A stretch of DNA of 64,000 nucleotides. Origin: Citrobacter telavivensis (GTDB lineage: Bacteria > Pseudomonadota > Gammaproteobacteria > Enterobacterales > Enterobacteriaceae). Positions 22,371 through 31,655 of the stretch are shown here, one piece after another. Location: contig CP045205.1 of NCBI GenBank assembly GCA_009363175.1, forward strand, positions 2,108,001 through 2,172,000. The letters are read 5' to 3'. The position numbers were made by a program, and so were the translations under genes. Position 1 is the stretch's first letter. Each line of letters starts with the position of its first letter. The notes below the pieces were generated by a model, which was not told the origin of the DNA, did not search any database, and was given only the letters and a program-made list of their open reading frames with translations.

Positions 22371-23111
22371 ATGGCAAAACCGGACTGGGGAGCACTGCAA
22401 CACCAGTTCCTCGCCGAGCATGCCAAAACAGGTATTTCCCCCAAAGACTGGTGCCAGGCTCAGGGACTGAATTACTCGACCGCAAAGCGCTACATCAAGA
22501 TTGCGAATGGTAGTGCGAATTCGCAAAAAAAAATTGCGAATAAAACTGCGAATTCGCAGAAGGGAAAAATCAGTAAGCGTGGGGATTCTGAAACCGAAGA
22601 CAAATGCAAAGGTAGCCCAAAACCCTCAAATTCTCCAGAAACGAAACCGATACGCGGTTCAAGGCGATCACCGCCAACAAATCCATTCAAGCCTGGTAAT
22701 CAGCAAGCCCTCAAACATGGGGGGTATGGGCGCCGCATGCTTCTCTCTGATGCCATCACCGAAGACGCGAAGCTGCTCACGCTCGACGATGAGCTTTTCT
22801 GGCTGCGCGCGGCGAATCTGACGGCGGCGGAAAATATCGGTCGCTGGCAGGCAGAATTAGAGATTGTTGATGACAACAAGGTTAAAGATCTGCACTCGCT
22901 TATCTCGTCAGCTGAGAAAGCCATGCACCGAAACACGGCGCGCATTGAGTCCCTGGAATACACCAAGGGATCGATAGCAAAGCTTCATGTCGATGCTGCG
23001 TATAGAGAAGCCGCCACTGAAAAAGTGGAATTGGAAATTGACGTGATGAGAGACGGCGATAAAGACAACGCGATTGTCGTTCATAACTCGCTGCCAATAC
23101 CGGGAAGATAA
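22371..23111 (+). CDS. Terminase small subunit
   Basis: 246 residues. N-terminal HTH (LAEHAKTGISPKDWCQAQGL, then NYSTAKRYIKIANG), a Lys/Ser/Asn-rich linker, KPGNQQALKHGGYGRR (the motif of phage terminase small subunits), then helices. It recognises the packaging site and works with the next gene. AT-rich linker DNA contains short repeats (GCGAATTCGCA). Confidence 0.8.
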   Translation: MAKPDWGALQHQFLAEHAKTGISPKDWCQAQGLNYSTAKRYIKIANGSANSQKKIANKTANSQKGKISKRGDSETEDKCKGSPKPSNSPETKPIRGSRRSPPTNPFKPGNQQALKHGGYGRRMLLSDAITEDAKLLTLDDELFWLRAANLTAAENIGRWQAELEIVDDNKVKDLHSLISSAEKAMHRNTARIESLEYTKGSIAKLHVDAAYREAATEKVELEIDVMRDGDKDNAIVVHNSLPIPGR

Positions 23112-23112
23112 T

Positions 23113-24444
23113 ATGGCTGACATTTACCTTCCCACTCTTCACGATGGGCAGTTAATGGTCTGGTCCGATTCTTGGGATCACCAGTTAAACGCTGTTCGAT
23201 GTGGCCGACGCTGGGGTAAAACCTTCATGCTCTCCAGCGCAGCGGTGACTTACGCTACAACGAAGTTTAAGCGGCCTGGCATGGATATTGAGCTCGGCGG
23301 CAGGGTGGGGATTTTTACCGCTGAATACCGTCAGTATCAGGAAATTTACGACAAGCTGGAAGAAGTCCTGCTGCCGTTAAAAAAGAGTTTCAGCCGTCAG
23401 GAAAAACGCCTGATGCTGAAGAACGGCGGGAAGATAGACTTCTGGGTAACAAACGATAACAAGCTGGCTGGTCGTGGTCGTGAATACGAAATAATCCTGA
23501 TAGATGAGGCAGCGTTCACCAAATCACCGGAGATGCTGAGGGAGATCTGGCCGAAGTCGATTAAGCCAACGCTGCTGACGACGAAAGGCCGGGCCTACGT
23601 ATTTTCAACGCCGGACGGGGTGGACGAAGAGAACTTCTTCTACGCCATCTGCCACGACAAGAACCTTGGCTTTATCGAGCATCACGCGCCGACATCCTCA
23701 AACCCGTTTGTTCCGCCGGAAGAACTGGAGAAGGAGAGGGCCAACAACGACCCGCGCGTGTTCCGCCAGGAGTTTCTGGCCGAGTTCGTCGACTGGTCCG
23801 CCGCTTCGCTGTTCGACGTCCGCAAATGGTTCGAGGGTGAGAATCAGGATCAGCCTGTCGATTACCCTGAAATGTGCCAGGCCGTCTTCGCTGTCATGGA
23901 TACCGCTGTCAAAGGTGGTTCAGAGCATGACGGCACGGCGGTGGTGTATTACGCCGTCGACACCCGGCCCGGCATTCAGCGCCTCACCATTCTGGACTGG
24001 GATGTCGTGCAGATTGACGGCGCGCTGCTGGAAACGTGGATGCCGTCGGTGTTCGACCGCCTCAATGAGCTTTCCGGCCAGTGCGTTGCCATCAACGGCA
24101 GCCTTGGCGTGTTCATAGAAGACGCCAGCATGGGCAGCATCCTCCTGCAGAAAGGCGAAAGCCTTGGATGGCCGGTCAACAAAATTGAGTCCGCCCTGAC
24201 CAGCAAAGGAAAGGACGAGCGCGCCATTATGGCCTCCGGTTATCACTACCGCGGCCTGGCGAAAATATCCCGATACGCCTACGAGAAGACAGCCGTCTTC
24301 AAGGGCGAGACAGCAAACCATCTGCACAAGCAGGTTTCCCGATTCCACCTTGCCGACAAGAAAGCGCATAAGCGCGCCGATGACCTGCTCGATGATTACA
24401 CCTACGGGCTGATCATCGCCTTCGGCAGCGGCGACGCAATCTGA
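23113..24444 (+). CDS. Terminase large subunit (ATPase-nuclease)
   Basis: 443 residues from the ATG at 23113. Walker A-type CGRRWGKT, Walker B-type IILIDEAAF, and a C-terminal RNase H-like nuclease with acidic residues in VMDTAVKGGSEHDGTAVVYY and later FIEDASMGS and DDLLDDYTYG. It cuts concatemeric DNA and drives packaging into the prohead. An in-frame ATG at 23074 lies inside the previous gene and is less likely. Confidence 0.92.
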   Translation: MADIYLPTLHDGQLMVWSDSWDHQLNAVRCGRRWGKTFMLSSAAVTYATTKFKRPGMDIELGGRVGIFTAEYRQYQEIYDKLEEVLLPLKKSFSRQEKRLMLKNGGKIDFWVTNDNKLAGRGREYEIILIDEAAFTKSPEMLREIWPKSIKPTLLTTKGRAYVFSTPDGVDEENFFYAICHDKNLGFIEHHAPTSSNPFVPPEELEKERANNDPRVFRQEFLAEFVDWSAASLFDVRKWFEGENQDQPVDYPEMCQAVFAVMDTAVKGGSEHDGTAVVYYAVDTRPGIQRLTILDWDVVQIDGALLETWMPSVFDRLNELSGQCVAINGSLGVFIEDASMGSILLQKGESLGWPVNKIESALTSKGKDERAIMASGYHYRGLAKISRYAYEKTAVFKGETANHLHKQVSRFHLADKKAHKRADDLLDDYTYGLIIAFGSGDAI

Positions 24445-24455
24445 CGAGAGAACCA

Positions 24456-25883
24456 ATGAACGAAGACGATTTCGAAATCGGCAGCTGCTCTCACTCAGAG
24501 TTGATGGCATTGCTGGACAGCGACGACATCCAGCCAGGTTCCACGGCTGGCTATCAGACCTGCAAAACGGTTTACCTCTATCACCCGCTGGGCGGCAAGA
24601 TGGTGGATCGCCCGATTAAAATGGCGATGAATGAGCCGCGCACCGTGCATGTTGCCCAGTCCTATGGGCTTGAACAGCGCCTGCGCGACGCGTTCGAGCG
24701 CGAGTGGAAAGCGATGGGTGCCAACCAGCACATCGCCAACGCCGCGCGCATCGCCCGAATTTACGGCGTATCAGCGATCGCAATGCTGGTGGATAACCAG
24801 GAGCCGAATGAATCGCTGGACTACCGCACGCTGTACAAGCACAACGTCAGCTTTAACATTCTCGACCCGCTGAACACCGCCGGCAGTATCGTGCTGAATC
24901 AGGACCCGAACGCGCAGGACTTCCAGAAAGTCGACGGAATCCGGGTTGCTGGCAAGCCGTATCACAAATCGCGCTGTGTCGTCGTGCAGAACGAGGATCC
25001 GATTTACCTCGCATACAACCAGGCGGCGTTCGGCTTCACCGGTCGCAGCGTGTACCAGCGCGCCCTCTACCCGCTGAAGTCTTTCATCCAGACCATGCGC
25101 ACCGACGATATGGTTGCGGTGAAAGGCGGCTTGCTGGTGACGAAAATCAAGGGGCCAAGCTCCGTCGTCAACAACATGATGCAGAAGCTCAGCGGCATCA
25201 AGCGCATGATGCTGAAGCGCGGGAAGACGGGAGAGGTCCTGCAGATCGGCGAGAGCGACAATATCGAGTCAATCGACCTGAGCAACCTGGAAAAGCCTCT
25301 CGACTCTGCGCGTAAGCACATTCTCGAGAACGTGGCCGCCGCAGCCGACATGCCGGCGATCATCCTCAACTCTGAGACATTCGCCCAGGGCTTCGGTGAA
25401 GGCACTGAAGATGCCCGCGCCGTGGCGGTGTACATCGACAACATCCGCGAGTGGCTGGACCCGCTTTATGCTTTCTTCATCCGCGTGTGCCAGTACCGCG
25501 CCTGGAGCATTGAGTTCTTCCAGTCGCTCAGAGCCGACTTTCCGGAGCTGAAAAACACCTACAGCGTGTATTTCGCGAGCTGGATAAATAACTTCGAATA
25601 TCGCTGGCCGTCATCTCTGAAAGAGCCGGAAAGCGAGAAAGTTAAGGTAGACGAAATACGATTCAACTCATTGATAAGCATGGGTGAGTTATTGCTTCCA
25701 CAGTTAAATAATGACCCTGAAAACCGAGCTGCGTTGATTGAGTGGATGCAATCTAATGCAAACGCCAATGAAAACCTTTTCCCGCAGAGGCTTGATCTGG
25801 ATTTCGATGATCTGAAGAAAAGACCTCCTACCAACCCTGATGGCAACCCCGAAAAGCCAGATGTCGACTGGAATTTGGTATGA
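24456..25883 (+). CDS. Portal protein (DUF1073-type)
   Basis: 475 residues. The early motif GYQTCKTVYLYHPLGGKMVD, the central VVVQNEDPIYLAYNQAAFGF, and LENVAAAADMPAIILNSETF are typical of DUF1073 portals. The dodecameric portal is the DNA entry channel and tail-joining site. Some databases label this family 'anti-CBASS Acb1-like'; position between terminase and MuF makes portal the sound call. Confidence 0.88.
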   Translation: MNEDDFEIGSCSHSELMALLDSDDIQPGSTAGYQTCKTVYLYHPLGGKMVDRPIKMAMNEPRTVHVAQSYGLEQRLRDAFEREWKAMGANQHIANAARIARIYGVSAIAMLVDNQEPNESLDYRTLYKHNVSFNILDPLNTAGSIVLNQDPNAQDFQKVDGIRVAGKPYHKSRCVVVQNEDPIYLAYNQAAFGFTGRSVYQRALYPLKSFIQTMRTDDMVAVKGGLLVTKIKGPSSVVNNMMQKLSGIKRMMLKRGKTGEVLQIGESDNIESIDLSNLEKPLDSARKHILENVAAAADMPAIILNSETFAQGFGEGTEDARAVAVYIDNIREWLDPLYAFFIRVCQYRAWSIEFFQSLRADFPELKNTYSVYFASWINNFEYRWPSSLKEPESEKVKVDEIRFNSLISMGELLLPQLNNDPENRAALIEWMQSNANANENLFPQRLDLDFDDLKKRPPTNPDGNPEKPDVDWNLV

Positions 25884-26704
25884 ACACTTTCACCCGAACA
25901 GTGAGAGATGCGGTGAAGTTCTTTCTCCGCAACGGCTACTCATCCCGTGAAGAGCTGGAGCGCTGGCAGGCGATTATCCGCCAGGCCGCCGAAAGCGAAA
26001 CCGCCGATGACTACATGGCGATGGTCACCCGCAACCTGACGAAGGCATACGACCTGCAGGTGGGCCGCGCTGGCGCGCTGAAGCGCCATCAGGGCATATC
26101 CCGGTTCACGCTCAACTACCTTGAGCCGAAGCTGAGGACGGAGCTCGACAGGCGGATCCTCGCCAGCGCTGACCTAATCCAGCTCAACCGCAAAAAAGCC
26201 ATCGACACCACGTTGTCGCGGTTTAGCGGCTGGGCCAGCAGCATTCCCTCAGCAGACAGCATTGCGCTGACCGGCATTCAGGGAACGATGCGGGAGACGG
26301 CAGCGCACATTCAGAAGGCCGCCGAGAAGGTCGACTATGAAGCGCGCCGGGTGATGATCGACCAGAACCATAAGCTGATAGCCAACATCGACAACGTGAT
26401 CGCAACCAGCAATAACGCGATTGCAGCGATATGGCACAGCCACTGGCGGCGTCCGGGTTATGACTTCCGGGAAGACCACAAGGAACGCGATCAACTGTAC
26501 TACCTGATTCGCGGGAACTGGGCGCAAAAAAACGGTTACGTTAAAGCTGGTCCAGCCGGTTACCTCGATGAAATCACTCAGCCTGGCGAAGAGGTTTTTT
26601 GTCAGTGCTACGTGACCTACATCTACAACCTCCGAAGCATTCCTGAATACATGCTGACCCAGAAGGGGCAGAAGTTCATGGAGTCGATGAAGAAAGCAGC
26701 ATAG
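25880..26704 (+). CDS. MuF-like head morphogenesis protein
   Basis: 274 residues: N-terminal helices, then a Mu gpF/SPP1 gp7-type C-terminal domain (SHWRRPGYDFREDHKERDQL...GEEVFCQCYVTYIYNLRSI), with the Cys/His pattern seen in MuF minor head proteins. Overlaps the portal stop by 4 bp. Probably a minor component injected with or packaged near the portal. Confidence 0.8.
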   Translation: MNTFTRTVRDAVKFFLRNGYSSREELERWQAIIRQAAESETADDYMAMVTRNLTKAYDLQVGRAGALKRHQGISRFTLNYLEPKLRTELDRRILASADLIQLNRKKAIDTTLSRFSGWASSIPSADSIALTGIQGTMRETAAHIQKAAEKVDYEARRVMIDQNHKLIANIDNVIATSNNAIAAIWHSHWRRPGYDFREDHKERDQLYYLIRGNWAQKNGYVKAGPAGYLDEITQPGEEVFCQCYVTYIYNLRSIPEYMLTQKGQKFMESMKKAA

Positions 26705-26716
26705 GAGCATTAAAAC

Positions 26717-28321
26717 GTGGCTATTTTTGGCAGCGGGATAATGTTCCGTCAGGGTAAGTTCGTCTTCCTGATCCAGCGCTCGGATGATGGTACGTGGTGC
26801 CAGCCTGGCGGCACGGTAGAGCCGGGCGAGCTGGCTATTGATGCCGCGCGCCGCGAGGTGCTGGAAGAGGTGGGCTATCAGTACGATGGCCCGCTGACCC
26901 CGCACAGCGTATACGGCGATTATCTGACGTTTCGCGCCGAGGTGCCGGAGAGGTTCGAGGCGAAGCTTAACGACGAATCGCTGGCCGCCGGATGGTTTCA
27001 CATTGACGATCTGCCCACGCCGCTTCATCAGCCATTCGCTGAGATGCTGGCGCAGCAGGCGCTCAATGAGACCGAAGTGGCCGCGCTCATCGCTGACGGG
27101 ACGCTAAGCAGCCCGCAATTCTTTATCAACATGTGGATGTTCGCCATCCGGGTAACCGGAACAGGGGTTACCTGGCGCTCCGCAGATCAACAGATGGCCT
27201 TCCGTAACCCGGACGACTATCTCACCCCAGAGTTTCTCCAGCGAGTTGCCGGTGTACCACTTATCTGGCTGCACCCGGAGAAAAACAAGCTCGATAGCGA
27301 TGAATTCGCGAAGCGTGTTATCGGCACCCTGACGAACAGTTGGGTTGCTGATAATGGCGAGGTCTGGGCTATTGCCCGGGTATATGACGCTGAAGCCGCC
27401 GAAATTATGGCGACACGGCAGCTGAGCACCTCGCCAACCGTCACGTACAGCGAAGCGCAGGACTCAATCATCAAAATCGACGGTCAGCCTCTATTGGTGG
27501 AAGGTTCCCCGGTATTGCTCGACCACGTTGCAATTTGTGAACAGGGCGTATGGGACAAGCTCCTTGCCCCTACTGGTGTTAAATCTGATTCCATTCCAAA
27601 CGAGGCTGAAAAGATGGACAAAGAGGAATTGAAGGCCCTAATGCGTGAGTGCTTGGCAGACATGCAGAAAGAAAAGGCCGACTCCGATGCGAAAGAAAAA
27701 GCTGACGCTGAAGAGCGCGAAGCTAAAGAGAAAGCTGACGCTGAGGAAAAAGAAAAAGCGGATGCAGCTGAAGCCGAAGAAAAGGAAGCAAAAGAAAAAG
27801 CAGATGCTGAAGCCAAAGAGAAGGCCGACGCTGAAGATGCAGAACGTATGGAGAAAGAAAAGGCTGATTCTCAGCTGCGCCAGGAGATCGCCGACCTGCG
27901 CTCCCGCATCCCAGCTGAGTTGAGCGATGAAGAGCGTAACGAAGTCGCCGACGCACAGGTGAAGGCCGATAGCGTGTTCTCCTGCTTCGGCAAGCGCGCA
28001 CCGGTTCCGCTGTCTGGTGAAAAGCCGCTGGCGTACCGACGCCGACTGATGATCCAGTTGCAGGAGCATTCTCCGGACTTCAAGTCCGTAGATCTGTCAT
28101 CAATCGCTGATTCTGCGCTGCTCAATGTGGCTGAGAAGCAGATTTATGCCGATGCACAAAAATCAGCAAGTCTGACAGTTGGCCCAGGCATGTTGCGCGA
28201 AATTAAACGCGCTGATGCGACCGGTCGCCAGATCAGCACCTTCGAAGGCGATCCTGCTGCCACCTGGGCTCCATTCCAGTCCGGCAAACGTCAGGTAACC
28301 AGTTTCAACAACCAGGCTTAA
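26717..28321 (+). CDS. Nudix hydrolase - prohead protease (DUF2213) - scaffold fusion
   Basis: 534 residues from a GTG start (GGAG upstream). Residues 1-110 are a Nudix domain with a complete box: G32-x5-E38-x7-REVLEEVGY (46-54). Residues about 125-290 resemble DUF2213 phage prohead proteases (PDDYLTPEFLQRVAGVPLIW, VAICEQGVWDKL). Residues about 295-385 are a Lys/Ala/Asp/Glu coiled coil, like a scaffold. The C-terminal 150 residues are globular. A protease-scaffold fusion is known for phage heads; the Nudix head is unusual and its substrate is unknown. Confidence 0.8.
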   Translation: MAIFGSGIMFRQGKFVFLIQRSDDGTWCQPGGTVEPGELAIDAARREVLEEVGYQYDGPLTPHSVYGDYLTFRAEVPERFEAKLNDESLAAGWFHIDDLPTPLHQPFAEMLAQQALNETEVAALIADGTLSSPQFFINMWMFAIRVTGTGVTWRSADQQMAFRNPDDYLTPEFLQRVAGVPLIWLHPEKNKLDSDEFAKRVIGTLTNSWVADNGEVWAIARVYDAEAAEIMATRQLSTSPTVTYSEAQDSIIKIDGQPLLVEGSPVLLDHVAICEQGVWDKLLAPTGVKSDSIPNEAEKMDKEELKALMRECLADMQKEKADSDAKEKADAEEREAKEKADAEEKEKADAAEAEEKEAKEKADAEAKEKADAEDAERMEKEKADSQLRQEIADLRSRIPAELSDEERNEVADAQVKADSVFSCFGKRAPVPLSGEKPLAYRRRLMIQLQEHSPDFKSVDLSSIADSALLNVAEKQIYADAQKSASLTVGPGMLREIKRADATGRQISTFEGDPAATWAPFQSGKRQVTSFNNQA

Positions 28322-28336
28322 CGGGAGCTCTCAAGC

Positions 28337-29197
28337 ATGGCTAACTTATCTCTTAACCCGATGGCAACCACGAATGCGCTGGGCTCCTTCGGTGTGCAGT
28401 CCGACGGTTATATTCAGGGCGTGGCGCTGGATGACCCGGCTAACCGCTTCAATCTGGCGGCGGGCACCGTGGCGGCAACGGAAACCAAACCACTTTGGGG
28501 CGGTCTGCCGGTTGCTGAACTTCTGCCTGGCACCAGTTCAAGCCCGCGCGGGTCATCCATCCGTCGCGCTGTGTCTGTTGCTGAACTGGAAGGCTTCACT
28601 GTCTTCAATCAGGCTCACAACGGCCTGACCACTCCGCAGTCGCCGGTCCCGCTGTACGCCTCTGGCATGAGCGTTTCTTACTACCGCCTGGGCTCCAACA
28701 TGCGCGTTCCGCTGAAAGCATCTGCGCAGGTTGTTGCGCTGGGTACCTCCGGCGCTTCAGTGAAAACGCCGCTGGCCTGGGATTTTGTGAACAACCAGAT
28801 CACCACTGCGGCGGCTGCCGGTTTCGCTGGCGCTGATATCGCGACAACTGCGGTGACCTATGCCAATGGTGTGGCTACGGCTACCACCGCATCGGCACAC
28901 GGCCTTACTGCTGGCCAGTACGTGAAAATCAGCGGCGTCGCTCCTGCTGCGTACAACGGTACTGTGGTCGTGCTTTCAGTCGTGAACACAACGACCTTCA
29001 CCTATGCCCCGGCAACTGCACCAGGCGGCGCTGCAACCACGCAGGGAACCATCGGCGCAGTTACTCTTTCCGACATCACGCTGCCGGTAAAAGTGCTCGC
29101 CATCGAATCAGGAAACTCCAAGACTGTCAGCTATGACAGCGTGACGGGATTCCTGACCTGGAATAACACCGACAGCTGCGCGCTGGTCTTACTTTAA
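28337..29197 (+). CDS. Head decoration/structural cement protein
   Basis: 286 residues directly before the major capsid gene. N-terminal beta-rich domain (DPANRFNLAAGTVAATETKP, LWGGLPVAELLPG) as in phage structural cement proteins. Residues about 168-243 are an inserted beta module (TASAHGLTAGQYVKISGVAP...NTTTFTYAPAT) that resembles segments in the sheath and baseplate J proteins. Probably decorates the capsid. Confidence 0.7.
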   Translation: MANLSLNPMATTNALGSFGVQSDGYIQGVALDDPANRFNLAAGTVAATETKPLWGGLPVAELLPGTSSSPRGSSIRRAVSVAELEGFTVFNQAHNGLTTPQSPVPLYASGMSVSYYRLGSNMRVPLKASAQVVALGTSGASVKTPLAWDFVNNQITTAAAAGFAGADIATTAVTYANGVATATTASAHGLTAGQYVKISGVAPAAYNGTVVVLSVVNTTTFTYAPATAPGGAATTQGTIGAVTLSDITLPVKVLAIESGNSKTVSYDSVTGFLTWNNTDSCALVLL

Positions 29198-29213
29198 TCG
29201 GGAGCTGAATTAA

Positions 29214-30245
29214 ATGGCTGCAATTACCCCCAGCTACACCATCGTCAATCCATCGTACATCGCTCCGGAGATGATCATTGGTTACCAGCAGGCATCAGGT
29301 GCGTTCGAAACCATCGCCAGCGGTAACCCGCAAGTCCGTCTCGGCGTGGGCGATCAGTACGTCTACATGCGCCGCCTGGATATTCGCACCCAGACCACTT
29401 CCAGCCAGTCCGGTAACGGTAACCAACTGCCGAGCGTGGCGCTGGATGCGAAGATGATTTCCACCCCAACCTACCTGTTCCGCTGCCGTGGTATCTACGA
29501 TCACCATGACATGGCCGCTGCCGGTAACTGGAACTTTGCACTGCCGGAAGCCCAGCGCCTGGGCATGCGTCAGGGTATTTTCCAGCAGCTGCGCTCTGCT
29601 CTGCTGTACGGCATGAACCCTGCTGGCGGTGAAGGCCTGCTGAACACTGCTGGCGCGACTACCGAGTCCCTGCCTCCGGACAGTAACAGCAACACCACTG
29701 TGCTGACCTATGACCATGGTGAGATGGCGGTATATCTGCTGGGTCACGTACAGGCAGCATTGACACGCACCATGCAACTGGGCCGACAGCAGCGCGTCGT
29801 TATCCTTGGTCCGCAGCGCGTCCTCGGTGCCATGGAGATTCAGCAGATCGTTCAGCTGACTTCTTACCAGCGTCCTGGTGGTGGTACTGACACCGTCGGC
29901 GGCACAGTGAAAGAAGTGCTGAAAGGCGCAAACGTCCAGGTTGACTGGGTGTATGACGATACCCTGATCGGCGCTGGTGCTGGCGGTACCGACGCGGTGG
30001 TGATCACCATCCCTGAGGTCGAAGTGCCGATGGTCAACTCTACCGTAAACACCAACGAATTCGCCAAGCTGACCCCGTCTCTTGCCGCGAACGCGCTGAT
30101 GTTTACCGACATGGCCGCGCCGCGCGAGATTCCGACGCCGATCGCTGGTGGTGCCATCGATGTTCTGTCCGAAATGCGTTCTACCGCAGGCTGGGCAGTT
30201 CGTCCGGAAGCAATCACCATCCTGTCCATGGATTACAGCGCCTGA
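29214..30245 (+). CDS. Major capsid protein (DUF2184-type)
   Basis: 343 residues. YVYMRRLDIRTQTTSSQSGN, GIFQQLRSALLYGMNPAGGE and the C-terminal ITIPEVEVPMVNSTVNTNEF with PREIPTPIAGGAIDVLSEMR are typical of DUF2184 HK97-fold capsid proteins. It forms the icosahedral shell. A terminator follows 20 bp downstream, likely raising its dose over later genes. Confidence 0.85.
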   Translation: MAAITPSYTIVNPSYIAPEMIIGYQQASGAFETIASGNPQVRLGVGDQYVYMRRLDIRTQTTSSQSGNGNQLPSVALDAKMISTPTYLFRCRGIYDHHDMAAAGNWNFALPEAQRLGMRQGIFQQLRSALLYGMNPAGGEGLLNTAGATTESLPPDSNSNTTVLTYDHGEMAVYLLGHVQAALTRTMQLGRQQRVVILGPQRVLGAMEIQQIVQLTSYQRPGGGTDTVGGTVKEVLKGANVQVDWVYDDTLIGAGAGGTDAVVITIPEVEVPMVNSTVNTNEFAKLTPSLAANALMFTDMAAPREIPTPIAGGAIDVLSEMRSTAGWAVRPEAITILSMDYSA

Positions 30246-30264
30246 TCCATTCTTTGATGTGGTT

Positions 30265-30300
30265 AAGCCTCTGCCGGGGAGACTCAGCAGGGGCTTTTTT
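30265..30300 (+). terminator. Terminator-like hairpin after the capsid gene
   Basis: GCCTCTGC-(15)-GCAGGGGC with TTTTTT after it. It sits inside the late operon and would attenuate expression beyond the capsid gene. Confidence 0.65.
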
Positions 30301-30313
30301 ACGAGGGTAACCA

Positions 30314-30796
30314 ATGAAACTCTATATCGCTAACACCACCAAGCAGCGCCAGATTTTCGCCTATCGCAAGCTGGAGACCGGCCGCCTTATTCAGATCCCG
30401 ATTAACCACGGCGATCAGATGATGGTGCTGGATGGCTCAACTGAAGAAGTTGACGCAGTGGTGCAGCATCACCAGGTTTACGGTCTGGTTGACTCGACGA
30501 AAATCGACCAGAGCCAGGCGTTTGTCGGCTTGTGCTACAGCCTGAACAAGCCTGTATCAGCGTCGGTAATCGAAAAAGCAATCCGCGATAACGATATTCA
30601 CCTGACCCGTGGCGCCCACGGCCGCCGCCAGGCATCCGTAGCGGCTCTGGATAGTTCTCTGCGCGAAAGCGGTACCGGCTATTCCGGCGAAATGGAAGTC
30701 AGCGCTGAGCAGGCGAAAGGCCGCGAAGACAGCGAAGACACCCCAACGGTTAACGAAACAATCGTGACTGAAAAATCCGGGAGCAAGAAAAAATGA
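30314..30796 (+). CDS. Head/connector-region protein, unknown
   Basis: 160 residues. N-terminal beta segment (MKLYIANTTKQRQIFAYRKL), a middle TEEVDAVVQHHQVYGLVDST module, and a charged C-terminus ending in SGSKKK. Position after the capsid gene suggests a connector or head-completion role; family not recognised. Confidence 0.6.
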   Translation: MKLYIANTTKQRQIFAYRKLETGRLIQIPINHGDQMMVLDGSTEEVDAVVQHHQVYGLVDSTKIDQSQAFVGLCYSLNKPVSASVIEKAIRDNDIHLTRGAHGRRQASVAALDSSLRESGTGYSGEMEVSAEQAKGREDSEDTPTVNETIVTEKSGSKKK

Positions 30797-31221
30797 CAAC
30801 GAGCCTGTCGGGATTCATCGAATTCGTTCGAACTGACATGGGCGTGACCGCCGCGCAGGTTCCCGACGACTCGCCGTCTTTCAACCTGGCATATGGCGGC
30901 GCGGTTGAGTGGGTAAACCCTGATATCGCGTGCGTCACGCCGAACCTGTACACCGTTGCGGTGTACAACCTGGGCGCGTCTTTCCTGGTCAACTATGGCA
31001 CGGAATCGGTATTCGCCGAGTTCAGGAAAACGTATGGCCTGAACGATTTCAAGGCTGGCGTGATTACTGGTGCAGGGGATAACTCAACCAGCGCTCAGCG
31101 CCTGGTTCCGGACTTCTTCAAAGACCTGTCGCTGGCTGACCTGCAGATGTTGCAGGACCCATGGGGCCGCCGGTACCTGATGATTGCCCAGCAGTTCGGC
31201 AGCCTGTGGGGGCTGTCATGA
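30793..31221 (+). CDS. DUF4054-like head-tail connector protein
   Basis: 142 residues. NLAYGGAVEWVNPDIACVTP, LYTVAVYNLGASFLVNYG and LSLADLQMLQDPWGRRYLMI are like DUF4054/adaptor proteins that sit at the portal. Overlaps both neighbours by 4 bp. Confidence 0.65.
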   Translation: MTTSLSGFIEFVRTDMGVTAAQVPDDSPSFNLAYGGAVEWVNPDIACVTPNLYTVAVYNLGASFLVNYGTESVFAEFRKTYGLNDFKAGVITGAGDNSTSAQRLVPDFFKDLSLADLQMLQDPWGRRYLMIAQQFGSLWGLS

Positions 31222-31655
31222 TCACCTTCCACCTTGGAGTGATTGACGTCCCGTATGAGGACGAGAACACCACAACAGGAGACGTCGCCGAGTATCTGGA
31301 GGAAAAGTACCAGATCATGCAGACGTTTTTCGACAGGTACAGCAACGACATCGCTGATTTGATGGCAAAGGACATGGCGGAACAACTGGAAAACTTGATT
31401 GCAGGCTTCCCGCCACAGAGTGACCCTTTTCGACAATCAATGTCACAGATCCATGACCTGTTCGTCGGATTCCTCGACAACGCCGAAATGAACGGATTGC
31501 CTGGAGTGCCAACGAAGCGCGCGCTGGAGGGTATTTCGAAGCGATTCAAAAGCGGAAAAGGGCCGAAACCTCGCCCTTCATTCATTGATACCGGAACCTA
31601 CCAAGGGGCGATGTGCGCCTGGGTAAGCGGGGTGCTGAATGCCTTCCCTGAGTGA
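31218..31655 (+). CDS. Head-tail joining protein, unknown family
   Basis: 145 residues from the ATG at 31218 (ATGA overlap). Helical centre (YLEEKYQIMQTFFDRYSNDI) and a C-terminal FIDTGTYQGAMCAWVSG, a pattern seen in neck or tail-completion proteins (HK97 gp10-like position). Assignment by position. Confidence 0.55.
   Translation: MITFHLGVIDVPYEDENTTTGDVAEYLEEKYQIMQTFFDRYSNDIADLMAKDMAEQLENLIAGFPPQSDPFRQSMSQIHDLFVGFLDNAEMNGLPGVPTKRALEGISKRFKSGKGPKPRPSFIDTGTYQGAMCAWVSGVLNAFPE

Noticed and set aside
24456..25883. Possible anti-CBASS (Acb1) protein
   Set aside because: That label is attached to the DUF1073 family in some databases, but length, motifs and place between terminase and MuF show a portal protein.
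27650..27870. Repetitive DNA that could look like a tandem repeat or CRISPR-like array
   Set aside because: It is in-frame low-complexity coding for a Lys/Ala/Asp/Glu coiled coil; no equal-length repeats or spacers.
29295..30314. 339-codon open frame opposite the major capsid gene
   Set aside because: Shadow of the capsid gene caused by codon bias; no domain pattern.
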